Numbered from the stretch's first letter, positions 45,521 to 59,603 are shown. The stretch: 64,000 bases of DNA from Leuctra nigra (GCA_934045905.1 OW203768.1:5980316-6044315); one strand, 5' to 3'. Notes: generated by a model not told the origin, from the letters alone. A program made the numbers and translations.

Positions 45521-48500
45521 TGAATGTTGCTACTTCTAATTTATTTCATTATCTAGCCTAGCTTTACAATATTTATTACAATTACAAAAAAAAAATCGTT
45601 TGTTAGGGTTAGATTATGACGGACTTACACATAAATAGTCAGATTATACAATAAAAGAATGATTTTTAATAATTGTAAAATTTAATAAACTGTAATAATT
45701 GTACAAACTTTCCAATTTATATACCTACTGGTCTTTTTGAAATGATAAAATAAAAATATGGTATGATTTGTTTCAGATTCAATTGGAAAAAACAGAACTA
45801 CTGAATTTTTTCTAATACCATGGGTTCTGAAAGCTTCCATGAAAATACTTCTTTTCATAAATTTTTAAATGAAATGTGAGACGAACTCTAAAATAAATGT
45901 TATACACACGCAATTTTTGTGTAATAAATAAGTAATGAGTGAAAAAGGAAATTATAAAATATACATTGTGATAACCTTCATTCCCAACAACGTCTATAAC
46001 TAGAAATATTAGTACACTTCATTTCCATTGAATGAGAATTGAAATGCAATCACATTGCATTGTCTGCAACTGCATGACATTGAGTCGGACATCCCAACTC
46101 TGCATGTAGTAGTGTGTAGCAATCACTGCAGGATACAAGCCAGACAGGACACAATATAACCTTAAACCTTAACATCATCCGCGCACTTTTCCCAGTGGAA
46201 GAATCATTATTACGAGAATATATATAAAAATGTTGAAAAAAAGAAGAGTGTTTAGATTCTAGTATTCTAGGCCATGTAATTATCGAGTAAAGAGTGGGGA
46301 TAGTCTAGACACTACGTCACACCGCGATAGCACCGTCACATTCCCCTCCCCTCCTTCCCCTCCTTTACCATCTCAATCTATCCACTCCCGCTCTCTATAC
46401 TAGACAAAACAGTCCTTTTTTACCCCTCCCCGCCCCACACTCCTCGTCAAACGCTGTCCCGAGTTTGCCCACTGATATTGATTTTCCCTGTGGATTCACC
46501 GTCCCGTCACCCTCTCACCGTCATCGTCTGGACGCCGTCGTCGGTTACCCTCTCGACCCTTGACATTGTCGTCTAGTCTACTGTCACGTGGTGGGCTCTT
46601 GATTCGTCAGTGGGCCAATATCTTGTGGTTTTATGCACTCTTTGTTGCAGTTTTTTTATTCCCCTATGCGATTTAAGTGCAAGCCATGACTTCGTGATAC
46701 TTGGTTTGGCCTTCAAAGAAAGTTGTCCGAAAAAAAACGTCTGGATGATGTCTGATCATGAAATAACCTTGAACTATCAAAATTATTGGCGTAGAAAAAC
46801 ATTCAACTGATCATGTCTAGGTCTAATTAAAGGCGGTCACATTGCATCGAATTAGTTTTTATGAAAACCGAAATAGAACGTCGCAAATTAGAATTGATTC
46901 TAACCAACAGAAAAATTAAGATATTATCTCGGTTGCTCTGTTTTTCTAAACATGTAAACTATTATTTTCTTGATATCGATTATTGTTTTGTAACAAGTAT
47001 TTTTTTGAATAAATAAAACAATATAATTTCTAAATGGTTTTATTAGTTTTTAATTTGCCAAAGTTAGTTCCATTATTAAAAATGTCATTCAACTTTGTCT
47101 TCCCTTTCTTTTCCCATTTTAGTACCATTTTAGTACCTTTATTAATGAATATTCTTCCCAGTCTACACCGCAAATCGACGTGATGATAAAACTATGACTT
47201 TGTAATAATCTGGTCACATGTAATTCTGTAGACAACAGAGGAGAATCGTGGAAAAAGAACAAGTGCTAGATGTAGAAGGGGAGGTACGAGAGAGCGTGCC
47301 TTGCATGAATACACCTATCTCTCTTCCACTGTTACCTACAGCGTTCTTCTATCCTTGTCTCTCAGTCTAGACCGGCTCTTAGACATTGCCCTCTCTTCGA
47401 TCTCGAAATGACTGCCAGAGTCCTTGCTGGTCTCGAAAGATAATAACCAGAAGATATTTCTTGTGTAGTCTACGTTTGGAGATATTTGCAAAACAAACAG
47501 AGTAGGCCAGACGGATAAAAAAATGTGAAAAACGTTGCCCCGAAGGAAATGTGTGCTTACTATTGGAGGGGTGATAGGGAGGTAGACAGAGGATTTTTTT
47601 TAATTTTATTGGAAATTGTGAGATAATCTTGCCGAACAAAGCTGTAAGCACTTGCGTAGTCGGTGTGATTGCCATGGAACCACTTTCCCCTCTCCCGACC
47701 GAAGTATTGAACAGGTTTGTTCGAGGGCCGCCGTCTACCTACCGAAATCAGTGTCAACTCGAATCCCATTCCCATATCGAGTAAGAAATCATCCAAGACG
47801 CTACGTCGAAATGTCACACGTTCCAATTTCATGCAACACATTTGACGGGGAGACGAGTATTCAAATTTTCAAATAATGGAACGTCTAGAAAAAGTTAGCG
47901 GATTTTTGTGTCGAGGTTGGTATCTCGACTAGACTGACTCCCCCTCGCCCGTCTCGTGACCGGCGTGAAGCTGGCACTCGCTGCAGTCTGCACATACATC
48001 GCGGCCGCTTCGCTGTCGTCAGTTGTTCGAAACTGCCTGTGAAGCAATGGTCTGTTCCTACACTGTTGGCGGCAGCACCAAGTTTATCATTTTTACTTTT
48101 AATTCGTCCGTTTATAATGAACGCGTGTGACCGAATACTAGACGATCAATAATACCGTGGACTCTCTCGCTGACATGTCGTCAGTATTGTCGTTCGTTTT
48201 TCTACACGCCGACTAAACTTTTATAATACTTGTAAAAATAAAAATATAGAAAAAAATTATCATATCTTACGTTACGGGTCTTACTAGAATTTATGACAAC
48301 TTCATTTTAAACTCCACGTTGTGATAAATGAAGAGGAAAAGACGTTTTGTACAAGAACAATGACAATCGTCACAATTATAATAGGAAATCATGAACCGAA
48401 TCTTGCCGTGCATCCGTGTTTTAAATCTGTGAAGAACCGGCTTTTGTGAACACACGTGTTCGTTTTTGTAGTCGATGTGCACCCCGACAGGACACACGTA

Positions 48501-49277
48501 CTGGTTTCAAGCTGAACGTTCGACGTGCACAACGCAGGCTGCGATGAGAAATGTTAATTTACCTGCGAGTTACAGAATAATCTTATATGTAAATTATAGA
48601 TCTTCCCGCTAAACCAACTCGACGACACGCCCCCTTTTTACGTTTTACCGTCATCGCACGTTTTAGCTGGTGTTGAGCGAAGAGCAAGAATATCACCGGC
48701 GTAGCACACAAGTGAAAACGAGAGTGTTTCATGTTTGGAAATCGGCAGTGACAACTGATCAATTTGAGAGACAAAACGTGTCGATGGTGTGAGAAGAGAC
48801 CGGCTAGCGTAGCGGCTATAGGTGCGATGTACTAGATCCCCCCCTTCCCACGACGTGCCCCCACCACCACCTTCTTCGCGGACCGCGTTATGATTTTGTA
48901 ACATTCCTCGGAGATAAATCTTCAGCTCTCATTGTTGGCATAAGCTCAGCATTCACTGCTTACTGCCAGTAAGTGCCCTTTTTGGCCATTCTCCAAACGC
49001 GAACGCAAAAAAAAAGTCCAGACGAAAAGCAAATTTTCAACGCAAGTTAGTGTTTGAGAATATAAGAGGGTCAAAAAATATTATATACCCGTTGTCCGGC
49101 GTACACTGTGATCAACTCAGGTTAAAAAAAATAAACAACTTCCAATTTTCCATAATAAAATTAAATACAAAAACGTTTTGTTTTTTTAAAATAAACATTC
49201 TGGACACACATTTTTTTTTCATTTCTCAAAAGTGAGTAATCATTTCAAAATGCGATTACGTATAGGCAAGCCATGCC
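45521..49277. other. Intergenic DNA, possibly the 5' region of the gene at 49278
   Basis: Most is AT-rich. Positions 46300-46600 are rich in CCTCCCC and GTCACC words. Positions 47930-48060 and 48600-48860 are GC-richer, with CpG and NotI-like GCGGCCGC sequence, and may be promoter or leader DNA. No coding region is supported. Confidence 0.4.
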
Positions 49278-49863
49278 ATGCCGTTGAGACATCGTCCGTG
49301 CTTGCTCGCCGCCTATTCCAGCGCACATCGTCGTCGTACATCGGAACAACACCCCCAAGTTAGCTACACCCTCTACTACTGTCCACACAGCGCAATCGGC
49401 TGCTTCGTCATCATAGCGACGGCCGGCAAGACTGTCAACCATCGCTCCGTCGCCGTAAAATCATTCGAACTTCTCTGTCTATGTTGTTTAGTCTTAGTCA
49501 TCACTACGGTGGACGCGAACCTGCCGCCCGACCATCATCGCCGTCATCAAGAGAACCACCACCACCACAGTCACAACCAGCTCCGTTACGATGACAAAGA
49601 GACTGGTGTATATATCAGACGGTTTAGTAAAATTAGAACTAGTGCAACTGCAATAGGAGGTGATCTACAAGATAAAGTAGTTGTCAATCAACATAGATCG
49701 AAACGTGAAGGTAGTGAAATTACGGACGATGAGAAACCATTGATTGAGGTAGGCGTCGAACTGGTGACGACGTCGACGACGACCACCGAGATCATTTCGA
49801 CGACGTCTGTACTGCAGGAGGCCGATCCAATGGCGCCGGTGCACCCTGACCCTATGGACACCG
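49278..49863 (+). CDS. Probable first coding exon of a secreted or membrane protein
   Basis: The frame is open from ATG 49278 to a strong donor (GACACCG|GTGAGT) after 195 codons plus one base. Residues ~62-80 are hydrophobic (FELLCLCCLVLVITTVDA), a signal sequence or anchor. Then follow a His-rich stretch (HHRRHQENHHHHSHNQ), a basic HRSKRE that fits a furin-type site, an acidic segment and a Thr-rich run (TTSTTTTEIISTTS). The donor, the codon composition and the appearance of a dispersed repeat right after the donor (from ~49888) support an exon ending here. The true start could be an internal codon nearer the hydrophobic segment. I do not recognise the protein and see no later exon in the window. 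Confidence 0.5.
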
Positions 49864-49887
49864 GTGAGTCAAGTGACACCGCAATGC

Positions 49888-50050
49888 TTGTATGTACCTC
49901 AGAGGTAGAAGGCCCGATGTCACGTGTGATGGTGAATCCTTGGGTGGCACCAGTCAGTTTGTACATTTGTACAGTCATATGGCAGTTGATAGAGCTTGAT
50001 TACCTACATTATTCAAAAAGTGTACAACGCAAAATCGAAAAAGTACGGGC
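49888..50050 (+). repeat. Dispersed-repeat fragment after the donor of the 49-kb exon
   Basis: TATGTACCTCAGAGGTAGAA and ACGCAAAATCGA(A/G)AAA occur in the same order as at 925-1075. A related piece (GCAATTGATAGAACTTGATTA) is near 44440. Confidence 0.5.
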
Positions 50051-52034
50051 CCTCTACCTCTGCGTTTTTTTTAAATAGAACGTTTTGAGCAGAAGGACAG
50101 CTGCAGTGCATTTCTTAATCGGCAGTTTGTTGCACTCGCCTTTCACATTTTATGTATTTCGAAGAAGGTTTAGTGTTTATTTGAACTAGGTATTTATTTC
50201 CTCTAGGTATGTTGTAATTTCAGTGATATTTCTGTGGTCGTTGCATTATGCATACATTCCAACGCAATTATCTCTTGAATATCAGAAGTTGTATGCACAA
50301 CAAACAAAAACAACAATTAGCAGGGGTAATTATTATGTAGGTATTTACTAGTGTATTATTGTGGATTTGGTAGTAGCTCCATGCATCCCCCCCCCCTCAC
50401 ACTCTTTGAACTTGAAATGCGTAACACTGTAATTGACGGAGTGACCTTGGGACACGCAGTGCTGTCATTGTCACTCTAGTTGTAGGTACTACATTGTTTT
50501 CTATGATGCAAACAATTCCGTCGTATTTCATTCAATTTACAAAGCATATTTGAGATAATTCTTTTCTTTCAATAGATAATGAGGCCGTATTAAAATTTCT
50601 ATGGCTTGTAGGAGGCACAATTTCACGAATTCTTTTATACTTTAAATAGAGGGGGATATTTTGTTATGTCAAGTTGGCATTGAGTTTTATTTCCGGAGAT
50701 AACGATCCTTTGGCTGACCGACCGGCATTTGGTGATAAGTGACAGCGATGGGAATGCAATCTTTGGCCACGGATGTATGCGTTTTGGTGCCTCTTTCTCG
50801 TACAGAGTGATGGCATTTGTTGGCTCATCCTTGATCGTAAAAACAACTGGATGAGATGTATGGCATGGCTGGAGACAACATAGTGTGATGATACGCCGGG
50901 GGAGGGGGGGGGGGATATTGCGTCTTGTCGTGGATTCTTTTGCTTGGTTTTATTGCTTCGGCTTCACACATACTGTGTGAAACATGTGGTGTTCTAAACA
51001 AGCTGCGAAGATCGAAGGGAATTTCACTTGTTTTGAGTGAGACGAATTGTGGCGTGTTTTATTTTTTCATGGCGGTTTTAAGTTTTTCGGATTTAATCAG
51101 ATCACATGTCAACTGTCAAAATACAATTTAAAAATTGTCAGACTTTCCCTCAATTTACCTCAAGTATACTACAGATTGGAATTAATTCCAATCTGGTGTT
51201 TCGCGTTTTCGGCCAGCGCCTAACCCAAGGTCTCAATTTTCGAGAAGTCTTCAATGCAACATGAATATGACTTCCTTTATAAATATTCAAGCTACACAGA
51301 ATTTCTTTAGAAAACATTCGCATTTTACGATTTTTCACTTGTACTTTGAAACAGTTTTACCTCAAGACACTCGCCAAGGTAAAATTGATTAGTATGCATC
51401 TGTGCAAAATTTAACAAAATCAAACACAAAAACAGTATTTCGTGCCAAAACAGCACGCTCGTTTGAGTCCGTCTACCGAGCACGGTCCATGTGCTGCATA
51501 CCTTGAAATTGCAACAATTTGCAATCCGGTATTTTCAGACGGGGCAGGGGGTTGAGGTAGAAGAGGGGGACTGGGTGTATGAGGGCCCAGCCATTTATTT
51601 CGGACCACTCCCACTCATGTCTAGCAAAACTCGACTTGCCTGCAACTTGTTTCGTAGATTTCGCATGTGTTTTTTTCTCTCTCGTTGTTTTTTTATAATC
51701 TCTCGGAGGCGCATTATCTCTGCGCCAGGAACTCAAGGTTGCATGAGCCGAATGCAATTGTGCGCAGCTTCGGTTTGACCTATGCATATGAATGCCGCGC
51801 CGAGATGTGAGGTTATAGGCTGGAACAGGGGTGCACAAACTAGATCACGGCGCACTGGAGACCGAGAACAGAATTTATATATATCAGATTTTTTAAAAAT
51901 TGTAGAGACGTAAACTTTCGATTACAGTAGGTACCTATAGTTTTTGGTATTTAAAAATTAAGTATCGCCGACCACTCTGGGATTTCCAGTTTCAGGACTA
52001 TTTTTACGAAGTCCGACTATTTTCGATTGATACT
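50051..52034. other. Probable intron or intergenic DNA without a supported gene
   Basis: There are C and G runs near 50389 and 50903-50914. The small open frames have no supporting features. Confidence 0.4.
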
Positions 52035-52220
52035 GTTCTGCCTATCTTTATCTGATGAATGATTATGTTGATGGTAGGGGGGTGGCAAGGAGGCGGTCGT
52101 GGCTTATTAGTACAGGAAACCTTCCCATCATTTGCCTCTTGAGGGAGCACGGCGTTGGGAATCGAACCCGAGCCTTCCGAGTGCAAGTCCAGAGCGTTAC
52201 TGCCTGAGCCAACTTGCTCC
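52035..52220 (-). mobile_element. tRNA-derived SINE, best-preserved copy (6)
   Basis: Read on the minus strand, 52220-52144 is a 77-base tRNA-like head: GGAGCA at the 5' end pairs with TGCTCC at the 3' end. The A box is TGGCTCAGGCAGTAACGC and the B box GGTTCGATTCCC. The anticodon-like loop is CTTGCAC (TGC in the anticodon place). The body GGCAAATGATGGGAAGGTTT, AGCCACGACCGCCTCCTT and a CATCAACATAATCATTCATC tail follow. It is a SINE rather than a tRNA gene because the same body follows in several other places. Confidence 0.8.
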
Positions 52221-53880
52221 GTATTTAATTGATTCGTTCTTCTGTACTTTTCTCGGCGCAGTAGTTTATTTTCGCAAAGAAGGTTGAACTCATTTCTAAT
52301 CAGTAACACTGTAAGTGCAGTGTAACACAGTGTAAGCTCTTATTGTTTCCACTTTTACGCCGTCCAAGGTTGGCTTTTAGTGGCCATTAACCCATTTTCT
52401 ATTTTATGAGGTCGTGCAGTTCTGTTTTCCCAGCGCCAATTTCATGCCACATCGCTCATACAATATCAAGTTCTATAAAGCAATGCATTTTGATGACTCG
52501 GACATAATATTATTTATAAGTAGAAAGTGGAATTGTATAACGTAAGCAAAACGGTCGGCGCTGCGTGAACTAGGTAGACAAGGTATATATAAATATTTTT
52601 GAATTGATCTGTTTGCGGAAGTATAACGCAGAATGGCGGTTGGGTGACGACCCTTTTCATACTCTCTATGTGATGCAAAAAGAGAGGCGTCAATTCCCAG
52701 GCGCATCGATTATGAATAAATAAGCAACATAATTGATTTTGGAACCGTTGATTCTGAACTCAGATAAAAATGATCGATGGGATTTGTTTACGTTACCAAC
52801 AAGTAGGTGCGTATACTACACAATAACTTTGTGTTTACTTTATATAGTTGATTTTTTATTCATTAATTCAGATGTTTGCAAAAGATTATGGAAAGAATTT
52901 CTGAGGTTTACTGAGAGTTTCTCAATTTCATCAATGGTGTTGAAAGCAACTATAGAAAACCTTTTTTTTAATTTCAAATTCATTAACCAGTAATCACTGA
53001 CCTCCATAAATACCACAAATTATCATATAAGTGCAGCGAATATGATTTTAAAATTATTGTTAGATAGATTGCGAATTATTGCGAAATGTTCCCTTGACTA
53101 TTGCGCTTTACAATTACCTATTTACAACAAAATTCACAATCTAAATTAATGACGGAGGGTGAACAACTAATAAAATCAGTTTACAATAAGAAATAAGCAT
53201 AAAAAAATAAAAAATCGAAAAATCGAAAAAATTAAAACATTACAAATATAAAAAATAACGGAAAAATACACTACAAGCCACAAGGTGAACAGAATTTCTG
53301 ATCAGCCAGCTCTCACAAGTCTTCTAAACTGTTGCTCACGGAACCTTGGCTCTGCAGAGCTCCGCATCATCTTGAATCTGAAATCTGTCCTTCCTCTGCA
53401 CTGGATCTCTCCGTCTCACCCAGCGCTCGACAACATCCTATCCTTGTTCTGGTCAGGACCTCCTCTAGTGTCACATCGACAACCAAGCTCGAGGTCGCAG
53501 CCTCCAGTGGCGCAAGTCGCAACTGGAGCAGGAATCACAAAACAATAGGATGACAGTTCTTTGCATGTGGAGAAATGTAATTCAATTATTAGAGTTTCAC
53601 CGGATGGTTTTTAGCCTTTTTTCCAATGACTTGAACAGCCTAAAAGTTATTAAAATGTATGAACCACTCAGAAATAAGGGCCTTTTATGTCGGTTCCACA
53701 TTTCCTTCTACCTATTTAACGACAATATTTTTCAAACTTGTTTCTTTAAATTTTCAATATTTTGGGATAGTTTTTTTTGAAACAAGTAGTACTTTTCTTT
53801 GTACCTTCTCTTTTTTTTTTACCTATTAGCATATTAAATCCATTATTTTTGTAGATACTAATCAAGACCGCGCATCCCAT
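52221..53880. other. Intergenic DNA without a supported gene
   Basis: The stretch is AT-rich apart from 53290-53540. That part has an open frame of 87 codons without recognisable features. Confidence 0.4.
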
Positions 53881-53884
53881 GTTA

Positions 53885-53905
53885 CCCCCCCCCCCCCCCC
53901 CCCCC
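53885..53905 (+). repeat. 21-base poly-C run
   Basis: It is an uninterrupted run beside a GC-richer island (53905-54230). Confidence 0.9.
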
Positions 53906-54235
53906 TCCTAGCGGGTCCACGACCTGTGCTAGAGTAGCGCCACTGTTGTAATCCAATCCAGCCCATTGTTTCATAGCCCCGTTGTCTCTCAAGGGGCCGT
54001 GACTCTGCGACACTTTCCCTCTCACTCGCTTCCAGTCTTCGCGGCCTCGCGGCATCTCTTTCTTCTCGCTTACCTGTTGCATCTCACAGCTCAAAGATGG
54101 CCGCCGAGCGACGCGGCGCGTCGGAGTCTTTTGTGCGACGTCTTTGACGCCTTCATTCAACTCTCTATACCTGAGCTGAGATGTACGAGGTGGAAGTCTT
54201 CCTTTGACGCCTCGTTCAGAAGGCTGTGATCAAAA
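53906..54235. other. GC-rich island of unknown nature
   Basis: The island is open in several frames on both strands and contains AAAGATGGCCGCCGAGCGAC, a good-context ATG whose frame closes after 16 codons. It could be a leader exon, but nothing joins it to a gene. Confidence 0.3.
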
Positions 54236-55933
54236 CAAGACCTCTGTCAAACATGCAGCATTTGATGAATAAAAATCTAGTTTTCGCAATAAAATTAATC
54301 TATCTGGGCTGGGGTGATAAATATGCTGATAGTAAGTACACTGAGCAATAATTTATGTTATTTCACGATGTAGTAATAACTTGAACTGAACTGCCATTTC
54401 TATGACTGTTTATTATTTACCTAATCGTTTTTGCCGCTTTGCGGCGTACTGCAACTTTTAGTTGCGAATACCTAAACAATCTGGGGAACAAAAACATAGA
54501 AAGAGGTATCTAGTTTTTAACCCTTAAATCCGCCTACACAGTAGTTGTTTTAACAAAAGGGATAAAAATGTGCTGATATTGTATAAAACGTTTTTGTGGC
54601 TCAACATGCAAACATTTTGTGTAAAATGAGTTGACTCAACAATATATGTCAACACCAATGTGTAGGCTATTTATATGATGACGAACTTGACAAAACCCCT
54701 AGCATTTGTACTATTTTGTAGGATTAATTTTATTATTGTGATATTTTAATTTCCGCTATCGATTTTCGAAAATCAGCGTGACTAGATTTTCTGATAATTT
54801 TGGAGTTTTTATTTTCGCGTTCAGTTCACTTCCACTGGTTTACCAGTCGATGTCGCTCATCCGGGGTCTATTTACTACGCGATGATATTTACTGTTTAAT
54901 TACCTCTGTGACTGATTGACAGCGGGGTTCCGACATCGTCTGTTTGTCTGTCAGTTATGGGTATGGTCGGGAGCGATTGGAACCGGACGTGACGATTGCT
55001 AGAGAACATGGAGTGTAGAAAGGTGCTAGTGCCCTTCTTCGATCATGTGTCAAGTTGCTACTCGATAGGGCACCATCTCATTTTCTGAGATTCTAAAAAT
55101 AATCGCTATGCTATTCCATCAGGATTTTTGATAGAAGATAGGGAGTCCATTTGAAAGGGGAAGGGGGGGGGGGGGGTAGTTTAAAAATATATTTCTTCAT
55201 ATTATAACATCACACATAACCTACAAAAATTCAAAAATCAAATATGCAATATATTAGTAATAATATAGTAATTTTTTAGGGTGTATTTTTTCAATTTTGA
55301 CGCTTTGGGGTCAAGCCCTAAAGCTTTAGGGTTTGGGTTACCCTCCTTGCCCAGCAGGGTATTTTTTGAAATTTTTGGTTTACAAAATGCATCCTCCTAC
55401 GTAAAACCCAACACAACTTTTAGTTTTTCTTGAGCGCCCATGCGGCTGCGCTTGGCCGAGAGAGATGACTCTGAAACCGAGCTCCAGCCCAGCATCTCGG
55501 ATGTCTCGCGTGTCCTTGGTCCTCTCTGAGCGTGTGAGTGGAGATGGCCATGGGTTTCATGCGAGTCCAACTCCAAACCGGGAAGTTGTCGTTCAAGTTG
55601 CCGTTGAGGAGGCGACGAATGCTCGCTGCTACAACAACTCGGACACTTTTCATGTGAGATCGTGACACCGAAATACCACCGGGGATTGTAACTAGAGACT
55701 GCAGTGTCACACAGTTCATTGCTTCAAAAAAATACGAGAAATAAAAAAATAAAAAATAGCAGAATTTTTAATTGTTGTCAACCTTGGCTTTTTCTTCACA
55801 GTTTGTTTATCGTGCCTGAAATTTGAAACTGGACAGAAGTGAGTCCATTACCTACCCTTTTTTACCGCGAAAGCTGGGAAATAGAATCTACATAAAACGG
55901 ATCCATTTAGATAAATTAAACGACACAACGCCG

Positions 55934-57130
55934 TCATAGGGTCGCCGTCGAGAGGATGACAGACTCAGTTCGGTAGACATCTTGACCGTTACTCCGCCGC
56001 CATCAGGTCGCCGTCAAGAAGATGACACGGCGTCACATCCTCCATGTTCAGACAAATGACCGGCACAACGCCGTCATGTCGGCGTCAAGAGGATGACACG
56101 GCGTCACATCCTCCATGTTCAGACAAATGACCGGCACAACGCCGTCATGTCGGCGTCAAGAGGATGTCACGGGGGTCACATCCTCCATGTTCAGACAAAT
56201 GACCGGCACAACGCCGTCATGTCGGCGTCAAGAGGATGTCACGGGGGTCACATCCTCCATGTTCAGACAAATGACCGGCACAACGCCGTCATGTCGGCGT
56301 CAAGAGGATGTCACGGGGGTCACATCCTCCATGTTCAGACAAATGACCGGCACAACGCCGTCATGTCGCCGTCAAGAGGATGCCTCCATGTTCAGACAAA
56401 TGACCGGCACAACGCCGTCATGTCGCCGTCATGAGGATGCCTCCATGTTCAGACATCTTGACCGGCACAACGCCGTCATGTCGGCGTCAAGAGGATGACG
56501 GACTGTTATGCCTCCACGTTCAGACAAATGACCGGCACAACGCCGTCGTGTCGGCGTCAAGAGGATGCCTCCATGTTCAGACAAATGACCGGCACAACGC
56601 CGTCATGTCGCCGTCAAGAGGATGCCTCCATGTTCAGACAAATGACCGGCACAACGCCGTCATGTCGCCGTCATGAGGATGCCTCCATGTTCAGACATCT
56701 TGACCGGCACAACGCCGTCATGTCGGCGTCAAGAGGATGACGGACTGTTATGCCTCCACGTTCAGACAAATGACCGGCACAACGCCGTCATGTCGGCGTC
56801 AAGAGGATGACACGGCGTCACATCCTCCATGTTCAGACAAATGACCGGCACAACGCCGTCATGTCGCCGTCAAGAGGATGCCTCCATGTTCAGACAAATG
56901 ACCGGCACAACGCCGTCATGTCGGCGACAAGAGGATGACGGACTCAGTTCAGTAGACATCTTGACCGTTACTCCGCCGCCATCAGGTCGCCGTCAAGAGG
57001 ATGACACGGGGTCACATCCTCCATGTTCAGACATCTTGACCGGCACAACGCCGTCATGTCGGCGTCAAGAGGATGACGGACTGTTATGCCTCCATGTTCA
57101 GACATCTTGACCGGGACAACGCCGTCGTAT
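55934..57130 (+). repeat. 71/54-bp tandem satellite with higher-order structure
   Basis: Units share TTCAGACAAATGACCGGCAC, AACGCCGTCATGTCGGCGTC and AAGAGGATG. The spacing is 71-72 bp where ACACGGCGTCACATCCTC follows and shorter where GCCTC follows. A block near 56429-56525 recurs near 56671-56767 (~242 bp later). The open frames across it are artefacts. Confidence 0.95.
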
Positions 57131-58240
57131 AACCTCTCCGTCCGATGGCATGAGGTGTTGGTCGTGTAATGTTAAATGCCTTGTCATCATGACGATGGTT
57201 TTTTGACCTCAGCTGTTAACACTTTTGTGAAATAGTTCGGGAACAGAGACTTACGTTTAGGTGACTTAATAGCTAACAGTTTTAGATATCCCAAGTAATG
57301 TTCAGTTCCGATAACCTGTGTCTTGAATTGAGTACACCCGTGGTTACATAAATTGCTTGTAAATTCCAAGTCATTTTCAAAACTTGATTGTCCAGACGAT
57401 ACACAGGTAAACGCAGATTTCGAGCATGTGGAGTTGGAGGGCGATTTTAAGAACTACCAACCACCTCATTCCTAAAATAATTATTTCTCCATTCAACAAA
57501 ATATTATTGGCGGTAATTGGAGCTCCAAAGCTTTACCGCCAATTCTTCTACGCCGGTGTATCTGTGAAATATCGAAGCTGTCAAATAATATCTGATAAAA
57601 ATTCGTTTTCCCGATGTTTTTTTAAAATCATATTTTCTTTTTTTTTCTTTTTCTAACTCCTTTATTATTTATTGTAGATATTACAAAAAAATCACACAAC
57701 CCACAAAGATCAGAGAGCTCATCTGTGGTGTATATAATATAAAAATATAAGAACAGACATGTTTTAGGAGCATTTAGAAAGAAAAAAAAACATTAATCCG
57801 TTAGAATTACAATAAATCAATAATTAAAAATAACTAAAAATAAGAAATATCGGAATAGACAGACAAAAAATAGAAACTACTGCAGGTATATAGCTTACAA
57901 GTATAGAAACTATAGAACATATAGAAAATATATTGTCTCAATCCTATACCTCTTGACGAGGCCCAAAGATGGTGCAACTCACAAGTACAACGCCGAACAC
58001 GTCTAATGGCCTCCAGCTCCTCCTCGTCGTCCTGAGCATTACGACGGCGTCCAAAGCGTCACCCCGCGTGTACATTCGACACCCCTGGCCCGTATGACGG
58101 GTGTAGTCTCTAGAACGCCATCCAGTGCTCGATGTGTGTGCAGTCGGCCCGGCTGCAGTCGAGTGCCAGGTCATTGACGCCGACCAGGCGCAGCCAAGGC
58201 TGTTTCAACCTCTCTCTTCGAGTCAAATCACGCATCAGAC
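57131..58240. other. Spacer between satellites, no supported gene
   Basis: It is AT-rich with T and A runs near 57638-57655 and 57781-57790. The GC-richer 57950-58200 part has open frames on the minus strand but no recognisable product. Confidence 0.4.
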
Positions 58241-58780
58241 AGTGCAGGTTGCCGTGGAGGCGCTGTGCAAGCGCGGACGTGGAGGAGGCGATGGCGGGTG
58301 AGGAGGTTGCCGTGGAGGCGCCGTGCAAGCGCGGACGTGGAGGCGATTTGCGGGTGATGATGTTACCGTGAGGCAGGAGGTTGCCGTGGAGGCGCTGTGC
58401 AAGCGCGGACGTGGAGGCGATGGCGGGTGAGGAGGTTGCCGTGGAGGAGCTGTGCAAGCGCGGACGTGGAGGCGATGGCGGGTGATGAGGTTGCCGTGAG
58501 GCGCTGTCAGGCAGGAGGTTGCCGTGGAGGTGCTGTGCAAGCGCGTACGAGGTGGAGGCGATAGCGGGTGACGAGGTTGCCGTGGAGGCGCTGTGCAAGC
58601 GCGGACGTGGAGGCGAGGCGGGTGATGAGGTTGCCGTGAGGCAGGAGGTTGCCGTGGAGGCGATCACTACTTGCCGTGGAGACTCTGCAAGCAACGACCG
58701 AGATGGGGGCGATTACAGATTGGAGAGCTCGGTACTCCGCCTAGGTGGAGGCGATCAGTAGGAGGTTGCCGTGGAAGTGG
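58241..58780 (+). repeat. ~55-75-bp irregular GC-rich tandem repeat
   Basis: The core GAGGTTGCCGTGGAGGCGCT, then GTGCAAGCGCGGACGTGGAG and GCGATGGCGGGTGA, repeats about eight times with variable spacing. Frames are open on both strands (LCKRGRGG on plus, PRPRLHSAS on minus) because of the repeat. Confidence 0.9.
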
Positions 58781-59603
58781 TCGCGCCGACGACAAGATAA
58801 TGAGAAAAGTATGGCAATGACACGGGGAAGAGTTTCGTCGACTTAAGGGGGCTGTGAATTGGACAAGTTTCAGGGGAGGATTTAAGGTTAAAGTTCAGGT
58901 CATTGGGGTGGATTAGGTTTGTAAGTTCAAGACAAATACAGTGTCGATAACAATTAGGGAGCTTAAATAAAAGATTAATGATAATAAACAAAGAGAGAGC
59001 TTTTGAAAAGCATGGTTCTTGAGAAGGAGAGCGATATATTGCGCGGTACTTTAATACCAGTGTTCTGTACAAATTAAAATTCTGTATGTCATATTTTTTT
59101 AAATTAGTGGTCTGTGGTCTCGGAAAATTTCGTTACCATTAATTCCATGCGTCTCTTTTTGGGCAATTCGTTCGTGCTCTTTTTAATTGTAGGTACGCAT
59201 GGGGTGAAATATTCCACCCAGTATAAATTCTGCGTTCAATTGAATAGACTCGGTGATTCATGCATGGTCTTTTGTCGAATCCACCCCAACAGTACGATTG
59301 TGTAACTTTCTATTTAGGATGTAGACTTCCATCTTTTACTGAGAAAGAGTTGGCCTTTCGTCTTACTGAATGTAAGAAGGTAGTTCTGCATCTGAAATGA
59401 CAGATCCGCAATCGCGGGGCTGGATGCAGTAAGCGCGACGCTTCAAGTAACGACGCCTTCCTCGTTGTAACTTGAGGAGGCGACGCGAGGAGACCGTCAA
59501 CGGGAGGACGACGGAGTAGCGAATATCGAAATGTCACTTTCACTAGGCGGATCGATAGCGACTCGCAGCCCGCGCGCCGTTGCTTAATTGTCTATAAAAC
59601 GTC

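Noticed and set aside
52144..52220. Functional tRNA gene
   Set aside because: The tRNA-like fold is followed by the SINE body found at several other sites, and the anticodon arm has mismatches.
53966..54229. Open frames in a GC-rich island
   Set aside because: Several frames are open on both strands with no recognisable product or splice structure; kept only as an unexplained island.
55934..57130. Small repetitive proteins with FRQMTGTTPSCRRQED units
   Set aside because: The frame is set by the satellite and shifts between units; there is no sign of splicing or a signal peptide.
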